Both the position numbers and the translations under genes were made by a program. From contig CAZHEH010000001.1 of assembly GCA_964531695.1 (NCBI GenBank), positions 1 through 64,000 on the forward strand: a stretch of DNA of 64,000 bases, given 5' to 3'. This stretch comes from JAGXKT01 sp964531695 (GTDB lineage Bacteria > Planctomycetota > Phycisphaerae > SM23-33). The stretch's first letter is position 1, and every line of letters starts with the position of its first letter. The notes under the pieces are model-generated. The model was not told where the DNA came from, did no database searches, and worked only from the letters and a program-made list of their open reading frames with translations. This document shows, one piece after another, positions 1 through 8,014 of this stretch.

Positions 1-2
1 TC

Positions 3-941
3 GGGCGGAACTTCTGCAACAAGCTGTGGAACGCCTCGCGGTTCGCCCTGATGAACCTCGGCGGCTGCCCGCTGTGGAGCGACATCCGCCCGCACGAGCA
101 TCTGGCCGACCGCTGGCTGCTGAGCCGACTGAACGCGACGATCCGCGACGTGACCGCGGCCGTGGACGAGTTCCGCTTCAACGAGATCGGCTCCGTCCTG
201 TACCACTTCGTGTGGGACGACTTCTGCGACTGGTACCTTGAGGTCGCCAAGGGCCGCATCAACGCCGGCGAGCCGGCCCCCAAGGCCGTGCTGGCCCACG
301 CGCTCGATGTGGTCCTCCGCCTGCTGCACCCGGTCGCCCCGTTCATCACGGAGGCCATCTGGGCCAAGCTCAACGAGCTCGCGCCCACGCGCGGTCCGGG
401 CGATGCGTCGGGCGAGCCGCTGCTGGCCAAGGCCTCCTGGCCCCGCGCGGACGCGGCCGCCCGCGACGAAGGCGCCGAGCGGAGCTTCGCAGCGCTTCAG
501 GAGATGATCCGCGGCATCCGCGACGCCCGGCAGCAGCACAACGTGCCGCCGAGCCGGAAGGTAGCCGCCCTGATCGAGGCGGCGGGCGAGACGGCCGAGC
601 GGGTCGAGCGCAACCGCGACGTGCTCTGCTCGCAGGCGAGCTTAGGAGAGTTGACTCTGAGCGCCGAGCCGGTCGAGCCGCCGCGGGGCGCCGCGGCCGT
701 GGCGGCCGGTGGCGCAAAACTCTACGTTCTGGATATCATCGACGTGGAAGCCGAGAAGACCCGGCTGGGTAAGCAGAAGGAAGGCCTGCTGAAGGGCATC
801 CGAACGGCCGAGGGCAAGCTGGGCAACGCGAGTTTCGTCTCCAAGGCCCCGACCGAGGTCGTGCAGCGGGAGCGCGACCGTTTGGCGGAGATGCAGACCG
901 AGCTGGACGCGATCGAGAAGTCGCTGGCGGCGCTGGCGTAG
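3..941 (+). CDS. valS: Valine--tRNA ligase, C-terminal part (5' end outside window)
   Basis: This is the last 312 residues of valyl-tRNA synthetase, the cytosolic enzyme that charges tRNA-Val. The reading frame is open from the window edge, so the catalytic Rossmann core and the CP1 editing domain lie outside. The sequence begins in the anticodon-binding helical domain (residues NKLWNASRF, then the WLLSRLN and FNEIGSVLYHFVWDDFCDWYLE stretches typical of class Ia Val/Ile/Leu enzymes). It ends in the roughly 70-residue C-terminal coiled coil (from about base 715, LYVLDIIDVEAEKTRLGKQ, rich in Glu, Lys and Leu), which is specific to ValRS and contacts the tRNA elbow. The next gene starts about 40 bases downstream with its own -10-like box. 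Identity is firm; only completeness is unknown. Confidence 0.95.
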   Translation, partial: GRNFCNKLWNASRFALMNLGGCPLWSDIRPHEHLADRWLLSRLNATIRDVTAAVDEFRFNEIGSVLYHFVWDDFCDWYLEVAKGRINAGEPAPKAVLAHALDVVLRLLHPVAPFITEAIWAKLNELAPTRGPGDASGEPLLAKASWPRADAAARDEGAERSFAALQEMIRGIRDARQQHNVPPSRKVAALIEAAGETAERVERNRDVLCSQASLGELTLSAEPVEPPRGAAAVAAGGAKLYVLDIIDVEAEKTRLGKQKEGLLKGIRTAEGKLGNASFVSKAPTEVVQRERDRLAEMQTELDAIEKSLAALA

Positions 942-956
942 CGCCAGGTCGCCCCG

Positions 957-976
957 TACAATGCGGACTCTCGGGG
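957..976 (+). promoter_or_regulatory. -10-like box and Shine-Dalgarno before the first lipoprotein gene
   Basis: TACAAT at 957-962 lies 18 bases before the ATG at 981, and GGGGAG at about 972-976 gives a well-placed ribosome site. No clear -35 hexamer was found. The same TACAAT hexamer recurs before several genes in this window. Confidence 0.4.
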
Positions 977-980
977 AGCA

Positions 981-1445
981 ATGCGAACGGATTCAGCCAT
1001 GCGAACTTGGATGGCCATCCCGGCGGCGCTGGCGCTGCTTGCCGGCGGCTGCGAGAGCTTCGAGGAGTGGAGACGGTCTCAGTCCGGCCCGGACGCCAAG
1101 GTCGAGGCGCCCGCCGAGAGCGAGGCGCCCGCGGGGCTGCGCTACCACGTCATGGAACCGATGCTGGCGCCGGTCGACGTCCCCCGCAGGGACCGCTACC
1201 TCCGGGCGACCATCGCCCTCGGGTTGCCGGCCGGCGGATTCACCGAATCCGAGAAGCGGATCGAGGAGAACTGGCTGGCCGTCCGAGAGGCGGCGCTGGC
1301 GTCGCTGAGCGACCTGCCGCCGGAGTCCCTTCGGGGCTCCAACGCGATCCGCCGGCTGGAGAAGAAGGTTCTGCACCGGATCCACGAGACACTCGGACGC
1401 GGAACGGTCCGGGACGTGATCTTCACGGAGTTGGTCGTGGAATGA
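981..1445 (+). CDS. FliL-like domain lipoprotein (first of a pair)
   Basis: A 154-residue predicted lipoprotein. The N-terminus is a signal peptide ending in a lipobox (LALLAGGC, Cys about 24), so the mature protein should be lipid-anchored. The rest reads like the periplasmic domain of FliL: a strand RYLRATIALGL, a helix with an acidic linker, IRDxxx-like 'VREAALASLSDLPPESLRG', 'IRRLEKKVLHRIHETLG' and the closing strand 'GTVRDVIFTELVVE', which parallels the FliL ending (VxxVYFTEFVIQ). FliL normally has a transmembrane anchor and supports the flagellar stator; the family resemblance is my reading, not a search result. The start at 981 has a Shine-Dalgarno site (GGGGAG). The stop codon overlaps the start of the next gene (ATGA), so the two are translationally coupled. 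No flagellar genes are in the window. Confidence 0.6.
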   Translation: MRTDSAMRTWMAIPAALALLAGGCESFEEWRRSQSGPDAKVEAPAESEAPAGLRYHVMEPMLAPVDVPRRDRYLRATIALGLPAGGFTESEKRIEENWLAVREAALASLSDLPPESLRGSNAIRRLEKKVLHRIHETLGRGTVRDVIFTELVVE

Positions 1446-1942
1446 GGCCACGGATTGTGCGGATGAATCACTCGAGGAGTCCACGGATTACACGGATCGC
1501 ACGAACGAATCGCTGCCGGGCGGGCGCGTGGCGCGTGTGCGGAGGGCTGCTGGTGACGCTGATGCTGGCCGGCTGCGGCAAGAAGCCGGACTGGAGCTTC
1601 GAGTGGCCCGGCATGTCATCGGAGCCCGAGGTCGGCCGATACATTCTCCTGGGAGAGATCCGCACCAACACCCGGACCCCGGACCTCACCGGACGGGTCG
1701 AGGCCGCCATCGAGGTCGGCCTGGCCGAATCCGCGTCACCCGCGGATGAGGACCTGATCTCGGACAACACGTTGCTTCTCCGCAACACGGCCATCCTGTA
1801 TTTCGCGGACCAGCCGCCCGAGGAGCTTCGCGGCGAGGCGGGGCGGACACGGGCGGCCGGGGAACTCCGAGACCGCTTCAATGCGGCCCTTCCTCGCCCC
1901 GTCGTGGCCGGCGTGCGGTTCGATTCATTGCTGGTCCGGTAG
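1442..1942 (+). CDS. FliL-like domain lipoprotein (second of a pair)
   Basis: A 166-residue predicted lipoprotein whose ATG overlaps the previous stop. The lipobox is LMLAGC (Cys about 45). The mature part again has the FliL-like order: 'VEAAIEVGLAE', 'LLLRNTAILYFADQPPEELRGEAG', 'ELRDRFNAAL' and the final strand 'VVAGVRFDSLLVR'. It is therefore probably a diverged copy of its neighbour. The first 25 or so residues (MRPRIVRMNHSRSPRITRIARTN) are odd for a signal peptide and are encoded by a degenerate intergenic repeat (see 1448-1500). The real start could be an internal ATG at 1463, or the repeat may have been recruited as the N-terminal extension. The role is unknown; a periplasmic partner of a membrane machine is only a guess. 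Confidence 0.55.
   Translation: MRPRIVRMNHSRSPRITRIARTNRCRAGAWRVCGGLLVTLMLAGCGKKPDWSFEWPGMSSEPEVGRYILLGEIRTNTRTPDLTGRVEAAIEVGLAESASPADEDLISDNTLLLRNTAILYFADQPPEELRGEAGRTRAAGELRDRFNAALPRPVVAGVRFDSLLVR
1448..1500 (+). repeat. Degenerate 'ccacggat' interspersed repeat inside a signal peptide
   Basis: CCACGGATT at 1448 and CCACGGATTACACGGAT at 1481-1497 are imperfect iterations of one motif. The reading of this stretch gives the basic peptide SPRITRIAR. I recall strings of this type from intergenic spacers of many environmental bacteria; that is recollection, not a database result. Confidence 0.45.
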
Positions 1943-1997
1943 CGGTCCGCGAGCGTCCGCTTCCGGGTCTCACCTCTTTGCGTCATAATGCGACCCC

Positions 1998-3704
1998 GTG
2001 AGCGATACGACGCGACAGGAGCAGGAAGACCACCAGGAGCGCGAGCGGTTCTTCAGCGCGGCCCGGCTTGTGGCCGGGTTGACCGTGCTGTCGCGCCTGC
2101 TGGGCATGGCGCGGGATATCGCCATCGTCGCGCTGGGGGCCACGCGGGCGACCGACGCGTTCTGGACGGCCTTCTCCGTACCCAACCTGCTGCGGCGGCT
2201 GTTTGGCGAGGGCGCCCTGGCGGCGGCCTTCGTTCCCGTGTTCACCGAGGTCTCCGAGGCCGAGGGCTGGGAGAAGGCCCGGCTCGTGCTGGCCAACACG
2301 GCCGGCCTGCTGGCGCTCGTGCTGGCGGGGCTGCTGCTGCTCGGCGAGGCGGGGTTACTGGCGTGGCTCGCCCTGGCTCGCCCGGAGTGGGACACCGCCC
2401 TGCTGCTGCGGCTGACGGCGATCATGCTGCCGTTCATGTTCACGATCTGTCTGTTGGCGCTGGGCTCGGCGGCGTTGCAGTGCAAGGGCCGTTTCGCGTA
2501 TCCCGCCTTCGCGCCGATCGTGCTCAACGTCTTCCTCATCGCCGCGGCGACCGTCGTGCACACGCAGATCCGTCAACGGGGCTCGGTGCAGCTCACCGTC
2601 CTGGCCGTGGCGGTTGTCGGGGCCGGAGCCGTGCAGCTCGCGGGCGTGGCGTGGCTGCTGCGGCGCGCGGGGCTGTCGGCGCCGCTGCAACTGCGCCCGG
2701 TGATGCGCCCCGTTCGGCGCGTCGCCCGGATGCTGCTGCCCATGATGATCCCCCTCGGCGTGATGCAGTTCAGCGCCTTCTTCGACCGCATCTACGCCTG
2801 GTGGATGACCGCGACGCCCGGCGAGCCGTCGCTGAGCATCCTCGGCTGGACCGTCCAACGCCCGCTCGCGCCGGGCGTGGTGACCTGCCTGTACGCGGCC
2901 ACGCGGCTGTACATGTTTCCCCTGGGCATCCTGGCCATCTCGCTGGCCACGGCCGTGTTCCCCCTGATGAGTCGCTACGCCGCCCGAAAGGACACGCTCG
3001 GGCTTCGCGCCACGACAAACCGTGCCCTGCGCCTGAGCTTATTCCTCGGCGTGCCGGCGGGGCTGGGGCTCTTCCTGCTGGCCGAGCCGACGATTACGCT
3101 GATCTACCGCCACGGCCGCTTCGAGGACGCCGCCCGGCCGGCTGCCATCCTGCGGATGTACACGCTCGGCATGTGGGCGTATTTCGCCAACCACATCCTG
3201 CTGCGGGCGTACTACGCGCAGACGGACACTCGGACCCCCATCCGCGTGACCGGCTCGCTGGCGGTGGTCAACATGCTGCTGGTCGTGGTGCTCGTCTTCC
3301 CGCTGAAGGCGTCCGGCATCGGCCTGGCGACCGCCTGCACCGCCTCGCTCAATGCGATCCTGCTGGCGGGGCTGCTGCGAAGGCGCTGGGGCCGGCTGGG
3401 CGGGCGCCGCTTGGCCCTTTCCGCCGCGCGGACGGCCGTGGCGAGCGCGGTCATGGGCGGCGCGGTCCTTGGCGCGCAATGGCTGCTGGCGGGCCCGGCG
3501 GAGGCAATCGCCGCGCGGCTCGGGCGAAGCTGGGTTTACTCCGCCGTGACGGTCCTCGGCGCGGTCGTCGCCGGGGCGGGCGCGTACCTTCTGGCCGCCC
3601 TGCTGCTGCGGTGCGACGAGTTGGCCGAGCTGCTCGGCCGGGCGCCGGCGCCCAAGGCGCAAGCTACAATGGAACATGAGGAGGCGGAGCATACGGATGC
3701 CTGA
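1998..3704 (+). CDS. murJ: Lipid II flippase MurJ (MviN)
   Basis: A 568-residue polytopic inner-membrane protein of the MOP superfamily that moves lipid II across the membrane for peptidoglycan synthesis. The N-terminus carries the MurJ signature: an early Arg (LSRLLGMARD), then 'ATDAFWTAFSVPNLLRRLFGEGALAAAFVPVFTE'. Later segments 'RLYMFPLGILAISLATAVFPLMSR' and 'YAQTDTRTPIRVT' are also family hallmarks. About 14 hydrophobic segments can be counted, with a small basic and acidic tail. The start is GTG at 1998; a CATAAT box lies 8 bases upstream, so the leader would be very short. The 3' end overlaps nadA by 8 bases. Presence of MurJ supports a peptidoglycan-containing wall. Confidence 0.93.
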   Translation: MSDTTRQEQEDHQERERFFSAARLVAGLTVLSRLLGMARDIAIVALGATRATDAFWTAFSVPNLLRRLFGEGALAAAFVPVFTEVSEAEGWEKARLVLANTAGLLALVLAGLLLLGEAGLLAWLALARPEWDTALLLRLTAIMLPFMFTICLLALGSAALQCKGRFAYPAFAPIVLNVFLIAAATVVHTQIRQRGSVQLTVLAVAVVGAGAVQLAGVAWLLRRAGLSAPLQLRPVMRPVRRVARMLLPMMIPLGVMQFSAFFDRIYAWWMTATPGEPSLSILGWTVQRPLAPGVVTCLYAATRLYMFPLGILAISLATAVFPLMSRYAARKDTLGLRATTNRALRLSLFLGVPAGLGLFLLAEPTITLIYRHGRFEDAARPAAILRMYTLGMWAYFANHILLRAYYAQTDTRTPIRVTGSLAVVNMLLVVVLVFPLKASGIGLATACTASLNAILLAGLLRRRWGRLGGRRLALSAARTAVASAVMGGAVLGAQWLLAGPAEAIAARLGRSWVYSAVTVLGAVVAGAGAYLLAALLLRCDELAELLGRAPAPKAQATMEHEEAEHTDA

Positions 3705-4803
3705 TACATCGAAACTCCCGAAGGAATACGCGAACATCGAGGCCGGTGAGCTTCAGCGACGAATCACAGACCGCAAGCGCGAGCTGGGCGAGCGGCTCGT
3801 GATCCTCGGCCACCATTACCAGCGCGACGACGTGGTGCAGTTCGCCGACCACATCGGCGACAGCTTGATGCTCTCCCGAAAGGCGGCCGAGCAGAAGCGG
3901 GCGGAGTTCATCATATTCTGCGGCGTCCACTTCATGGCCGAATCCGCCGACATCCTTTCCTCGCCGGGGCAGACCATCTGCCTGCCGAACCTGCAGGCGG
4001 GCTGCACGATGGCTGACATGGCTGAGGGCGAAGACGTGGCCGACGCGGTCGACGCGCTGGCGGGCCTGACTGAAGAGAAAGTCGTGCCGGTCGTCTATGT
4101 CAACTCGGCGGCCGCCATCAAGGCCATCGCCGGGCGCGCGGGCGGCGCGTGCTGCACGTCCAGCAACGCCCGCGCGGTCTTCGAGTGGGCGCTGCGCCCC
4201 GCCGGCGAGAACGGGGCCGGGGGAGGCAAGATCCTCGCCCTGCCGGACCAGCACCTGGCACGCAACACGGCCGTCGCCATGGGCTACTCCGAGGGCGACT
4301 GCGTGCTGTACGATCCGTCACGACCCGCCGGCGGGCTGACGCGGGAACAGGTCGATGCGGCCACGTTCCTCCTGTGGAAGGGGCACTGCTACGTCCATCA
4401 GTTCTTCACGGTCCCCGATATCGAGCGGGTGCGTGCGGAGGATCCGGACGTCACGGTGATGGTGCACCCCGAGTGCCCGCGTGAAGTCGTCGCGGCCGCG
4501 GACATGGCCGGAAGCACCGAACAGATCCGCCGGGCGGTCGGGGCCGCCGAGCCGGGCACGAGCTGGGCGATCGGCACGGAGAGCCACATGGTCGAGCGGC
4601 TGGCCCGGACACACCGGGACAGGCGGATCCGCGTCCTGTCTCAGATGCCCGCGGTGTGCGCCCAGATGATCAAGATCGACCTGCCCCATCTGCTCTGGAC
4701 ACTCGATGCCGTCGCCGCCGGCGAGCCGGTCAACGTGATCCGCGTTCCCGACGACATTGCCGCCGACGCCCGGACGGCCCTCGAACGCATGATTACGATC
4801 TAG
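3697..4803 (+). CDS. nadA: Quinolinate synthase NadA
   Basis: A 368-residue [4Fe-4S] enzyme that condenses iminoaspartate with dihydroxyacetone phosphate to quinolinate in de novo NAD synthesis. The three conserved cluster cysteines are visible: Cys75 (FCGVHF), Cys152/153 (ACCTSSNA) and Cys260 (HPECP). The motif LGHHYQRDDV near residue 37 is the first of the three repeated domains. I chose the ATG at 3697 over 3676 because AGGAGGCGGAG at 3679-3689 then forms the ribosome site; from 3676 those bases would be coding. A TACAAT box at 3665-3670 inside the end of murJ may give nadA its own promoter. No nadB or nadC is nearby. Confidence 0.95.
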   Translation: MPDTSKLPKEYANIEAGELQRRITDRKRELGERLVILGHHYQRDDVVQFADHIGDSLMLSRKAAEQKRAEFIIFCGVHFMAESADILSSPGQTICLPNLQAGCTMADMAEGEDVADAVDALAGLTEEKVVPVVYVNSAAAIKAIAGRAGGACCTSSNARAVFEWALRPAGENGAGGGKILALPDQHLARNTAVAMGYSEGDCVLYDPSRPAGGLTREQVDAATFLLWKGHCYVHQFFTVPDIERVRAEDPDVTVMVHPECPREVVAAADMAGSTEQIRRAVGAAEPGTSWAIGTESHMVERLARTHRDRRIRVLSQMPAVCAQMIKIDLPHLLWTLDAVAAGEPVNVIRVPDDIAADARTALERMITI

Positions 4804-4958
4804 CAGCCCGTTGAAGAAGCTGTTCCTGCCATGATCGGCCAAACGGCCTGCGCGTCTGCGTCGCGGGAGTTCGATCCCGGCGGGACCCGCATTTCCGCTT
4901 CTCGGTGCTTGCCCGTTCCGCTCGATCTCGCGACGGAACCCATTGTTCAATGGACTGC
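4803..4958. repeat. Short intergenic element with inverted ends
   Basis: The first 24 bases (4803-4826) and the last 24 (4935-4958) are imperfect inverted copies, about 18 of 24 positions pairing (cores GCAGCCCGTTGAA and TTCAATGGACTGC). The interior is only weakly self-complementary. The left end begins inside the nadA stop codon. No coding content. It resembles a MITE or a decayed insertion sequence end pair; no transposase is present. Confidence 0.5.
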
Positions 4959-5160
4959 CGGAGAAGTGCAACAACGCCTGCGTACGAACGCCCGGATCCT
5001 GCTGTGTGCGGCATCCCCGTGTGCCTACGCGCTTTCCCTTAGGGGATCGGTCTTTGCGTCGAATTCACACTCACTTCGTCGGGTCTTGTGGCCGATAGAC
5101 ACAATGGCACCTGCGCGGCTCGCGTGAGGCGGGTCGCCGGAGAGCCGAGGGCATTTATCA
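4804..5160. other. Intergenic region nadA to receiver gene
   Basis: The left half is the inverted-end element. The right half (4959-5160) has no ORF I trust. The downstream gene has a weak ribosome site (GAGGG, about ten bases before 5161). I see no convincing promoter pair or RNA gene. Confidence 0.5.
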
Positions 5161-5559
5161 ATGAGAGTACTTCTGGCGGATCCGGACTGGCGTTTTGCGG
5201 AGCAGACGACGGAATTCCTGGAGTCCCACGCACACCTCGTGGTGCATCAGCCGAGCCCGTGGGCCGCGCTGGAGCAGGTGGCCCGCTGGCAGCCGGACCT
5301 CGTGATCGTTTCGGCCGAGCTGGCCTCGTCCGGCATCCTGGAGCACATCAACGAAATGCCAAGCCGCCCGGCCGTGCTCGTCACCGAGCACATGGACCGC
5401 TTCGACCGCGCCTGGCGCGCCTGGCAGCGCGGCGGCGACGAGCTGTTCCTCAAGCCGATCCTTCAGAGGGATGACCTCCAGACGGCCGTGGCGGCCGCAC
5501 TGCGGAACGCCGCCGCCGGGACGCGCACCCGCGTCCGCCAGGTCGCCGCGTCGGCGTAG
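5161..5559 (+). CDS. Response-regulator receiver-like protein lacking the phosphoacceptor Asp
   Basis: A 132-residue stand-alone protein with the CheY-like order: strand 'MRVLLADPD' with acidic residues Asp7 and Asp9, helix, strand 'PDLVIVSAEL', strand 'PAVLVTEH' with Thr75, and 'DELFLKPI' with Lys98. In true receivers the third strand ends in the phosphorylated Asp (LLD); here that position is Ser51. The switch Thr and Lys are kept. So it probably keeps the fold but cannot be phosphorylated in the usual way, as in pseudo-receivers that act by binding. The C-terminal 20 residues are basic and low complexity. No kinase gene is adjacent. Family fold is fairly sure; function unknown. Confidence 0.65.
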   Translation: MRVLLADPDWRFAEQTTEFLESHAHLVVHQPSPWAALEQVARWQPDLVIVSAELASSGILEHINEMPSRPAVLVTEHMDRFDRAWRAWQRGGDELFLKPILQRDDLQTAVAAALRNAAAGTRTRVRQVAASA

Positions 5560-5788
5560 CGACCCACCGGCCGCAGACGAATCGTGCCGCAGCCGCATCA
5601 TGGGCGAAGCCGCCTGCGCGCTTCCTCGCGCCCCGGTCGCCTCTGTTCCGCACTTTCCCCCGCGCGCCCGGCCGGCGGGTTGCCGCCTTTCCGGCGTCGT
5701 CGTCATCGTGTATCGTCTGCTCCGAGGCCGGGAGTGTCCGGCCGTGACTCCGCCCCGTCTCGCCGGACACAGGAATACGCACAACGCC

Positions 5789-7201
5789 ATGGCTGACGAT
5801 GCACCCGCGCAGGACGAACACCCCAACGAATCCGCCGGTGAAGGCCGCGGGGCCGACGAGACGGGCGGCGAGCGTCGCTCGCACCGGGCGCGGCTCGCGG
5901 GCAGAGTGGTACTGGTCCTGGCTGCGTTGGCGGCGCTGGCGTCACTCGTCGACGCGTTCCGCTTCGAGCTGTTCGGCTCGGCCCATCTCAAGGGCATGGA
6001 CTACTTCTTCGTCGTCTTCCACGGGGTCTTCCTGGCTCTGCTGATCCTTCTGCGGCGGAAGCGCGTCCGGCTTTCGGTGGCGTTCCTTACGATAGTGGTC
6101 CTCGTGCTGCTGCTCGAGCTGGGCCTGACGGCCGCGCGCCCTTCGACCGGACGCGATTGGCCGTGGTACGTCTGGCCGCCGGATTTCCGTGTACTGACGG
6201 ACCCACCCGACCTGCACGGCGTCACGCCACCGGGCGAGTTCACCACGAACTCGCGCGGCATACGGGGGCCGGAGTTCTCGGACGAAGACCGATTCCGCAT
6301 CCTTTGCGTCGGCGGCAGCACGGCCGAATGCATGTATCTCGACGACTCCGAGGCATGGCCGCACCTGCTGGGTGAGCGGCTGAAGGACATCTCGCCGCAC
6401 ATCTGGGTCGGGAACCTGGGGCGTTCCGGCCTGGCGGCCAAGGACCACGCCGCCCTGTTCGAGCACGTCCCCGAAGCGTCAATGGCGGACTGCTGGCTGG
6501 TTCTCGTCGGGGGGAACGACCTTGGCTTGCGCTGCCGGGGGCGGTACGAGGAGCAGACGTCTCACTCCTTCGGCCGCACGTTCGTCTACCGCCGGCCGGG
6601 GCTTTCCGGCCAGCTTCGCAGTCCATTACACCGCAACCTGTTTTTGTATCATGCTTTGCAGAACGTGTATCTGCGGATCACGGTCGTGCTGAGAACGGGC
6701 GAGGCGGACGCTATCGTCTACCAGGACATGGAGGGCGACTGGGTCCAACGGCGGCAGGCCCTTCGGGAGGAAGGCGACGCCACGCTCGACTGGGACCGCA
6801 TGCCTCACTGGCTCGACGTGTACGAGGCGGAGCTGATGCGAATGGTCCGCCTGGCCCGGGCGGAGGGCAAGACGCTGGTCTTCGCCACCCAGCCGGTGCT
6901 GTGGGCAGAGGACATGCCCGCCGAGCACGAGGACCTGTGCCTCGGCTCGCAGAATCCGTCCGGCGAGTGGTATTCGCTGGCCGACCTGGGGCGAGGCATG
7001 GCCGCCTTCAACGAGCGGACAAGAGAGGTCTCGGCCCGCGAGGGGGTGCTCTGCGTGGACCTGGCCCGGCTCCTTCCGAAATCGCCCGATGTGTTCTACG
7101 ACGACCTGCACTTCAACGAGGAAGGGGCACGCCACGTGGCTCGCTGCCTCGCGGATGCCGTTCGGCCGGTCGTCCGGGAGCGCATCGAGGGCAAGAACTG
7201 A
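5789..7201 (+). CDS. Membrane-anchored SGNH/GDSL-type hydrolase
   Basis: A 470-residue protein. The charged N-terminus (1-35) is followed by three hydrophobic segments at about 38-55, 72-88 and 95-115, then a soluble domain with SGNH blocks: 'ILCVGGSTAE' with Ser177 (block I), 'NLGRSG' with Gly211 (block II), 'LVLVGGNDL' with Asn243 (block III), and near the end 'DDLHFNEEG' with Asp and His (block V). This points to an esterase or acyl-modifying enzyme at the outer face of the inner membrane, perhaps acting on a surface glycan; the substrate cannot be told. An upstream in-frame extension is open back to 5471, but the ATG at 5789 starts the first plausible protein. No strong ribosome site. It converges on pgl. 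Confidence 0.75.
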   Translation: MADDAPAQDEHPNESAGEGRGADETGGERRSHRARLAGRVVLVLAALAALASLVDAFRFELFGSAHLKGMDYFFVVFHGVFLALLILLRRKRVRLSVAFLTIVVLVLLLELGLTAARPSTGRDWPWYVWPPDFRVLTDPPDLHGVTPPGEFTTNSRGIRGPEFSDEDRFRILCVGGSTAECMYLDDSEAWPHLLGERLKDISPHIWVGNLGRSGLAAKDHAALFEHVPEASMADCWLVLVGGNDLGLRCRGRYEEQTSHSFGRTFVYRRPGLSGQLRSPLHRNLFLYHALQNVYLRITVVLRTGEADAIVYQDMEGDWVQRRQALREEGDATLDWDRMPHWLDVYEAELMRMVRLARAEGKTLVFATQPVLWAEDMPAEHEDLCLGSQNPSGEWYSLADLGRGMAAFNERTREVSAREGVLCVDLARLLPKSPDVFYDDLHFNEEGARHVARCLADAVRPVVRERIEGKN

Positions 7202-7237
7202 CGCGGGGCAACGCGGCGGGCCGTGCTCGGGTACCGG

Positions 7238-8014
7238 TCAGCCGGAGGTGTCCTGCAGGTTCGCCTCGCGGGCGGCCGCCGCGTCGAGCGCAACGTACAG
7301 ATCTCCCCCGGCCGGTCGAACGCCCGAGGCCGGCAGGTTCGCTGGGCTGGGCTCATCCTGTGTCAGGACGCCGGCGACGGCATCGGCCTTGTCCTCGCCC
7401 GTGACCATGAGGATGACGTGGCGGGCGGCGTTGATCAGCGGAAAGGTGAAGGTCATGCGGCTGCGGCCGAGCCGCGGGACGAAGCTCGCGACGACCAGCC
7501 GCCGGTCCTCCTTCAGCGACTCCAGCCCCGGAAAGAGACTCGCCACGTGCCCGTCGGCGCCCATGCCCAGCAGGATGACGTCGAACCTCGGAATGCCTTC
7601 CGGGCCGGCGGGGACGCGTTGGCGAACGGTGTTCTCATAGTCCGCCGCGGCCGCGTCGAGGTCCTCGCTGTCGGCCGGCATGGGATGCACCTGGACGACC
7701 GGCACGGGCAGATGATCCAGCAAGAGCCGCTGGACCATGCCGTAGTTGCTGTCGACGTCGTCCTGCGGCACGTCCCGCTCGTCGGAGAAGAAGAACTCGA
7801 CCTGCTGCCAGGGCATCTCGGCGTCCATGGCGCGATCCGCCAGCACGGAGTAGAGCGGACGGGGCGTGGTGCCGCCGGCCAGCGCGACGCGACAGGCGCC
7901 GCGTCCGCCGACGGCCTGGCACAGGATGTTGCAGAACAGGTCGGCGACGTAGCGGGCCGCCGCCTCCGCGTCCGGCTTCACGACTATGTGCCGGGTCTTC
8001 GATCCGTCGGTCAT
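7238..8014 (-). CDS. pgl: 6-phosphogluconolactonase
   Basis: A 258-residue cytosolic enzyme that hydrolyses 6-phosphogluconolactone to 6-phosphogluconate. Family landmarks: 'VALAGGTTPRPLYSVL' (sugar-phosphate loop), 'WQQVEFFFSDERDVPQDDVDSNYGM', 'FDVILLGMGADGHVASLFPG' with the catalytic GxGxDGHxASLFPG, and 'SRMTFTFPLINAARHVILMVTGEDKA'. The ATG at 8014 overlaps the stop of zwf (ATGA), so the two are coupled and made in a two-gene operon in pathway order. A longer in-frame reading exists upstream, but it lies over the zwf 3' end and is not needed. Confidence 0.93.
   Translation of the reverse strand: MTDGSKTRHIVVKPDAEAAARYVADLFCNILCQAVGGRGACRVALAGGTTPRPLYSVLADRAMDAEMPWQQVEFFFSDERDVPQDDVDSNYGMVQRLLLDHLPVPVVQVHPMPADSEDLDAAAADYENTVRQRVPAGPEGIPRFDVILLGMGADGHVASLFPGLESLKEDRRLVVASFVPRLGRSRMTFTFPLINAARHVILMVTGEDKADAVAGVLTQDEPSPANLPASGVRPAGGDLYVALDAAAAREANLQDTSG

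Noticed and set aside
4850..4900. tRNA-like stretch with GTTCGATCC
   Set aside because: The T-loop-like sequence lacks a matching five-base stem and no acceptor or anticodon arms can be built around it.
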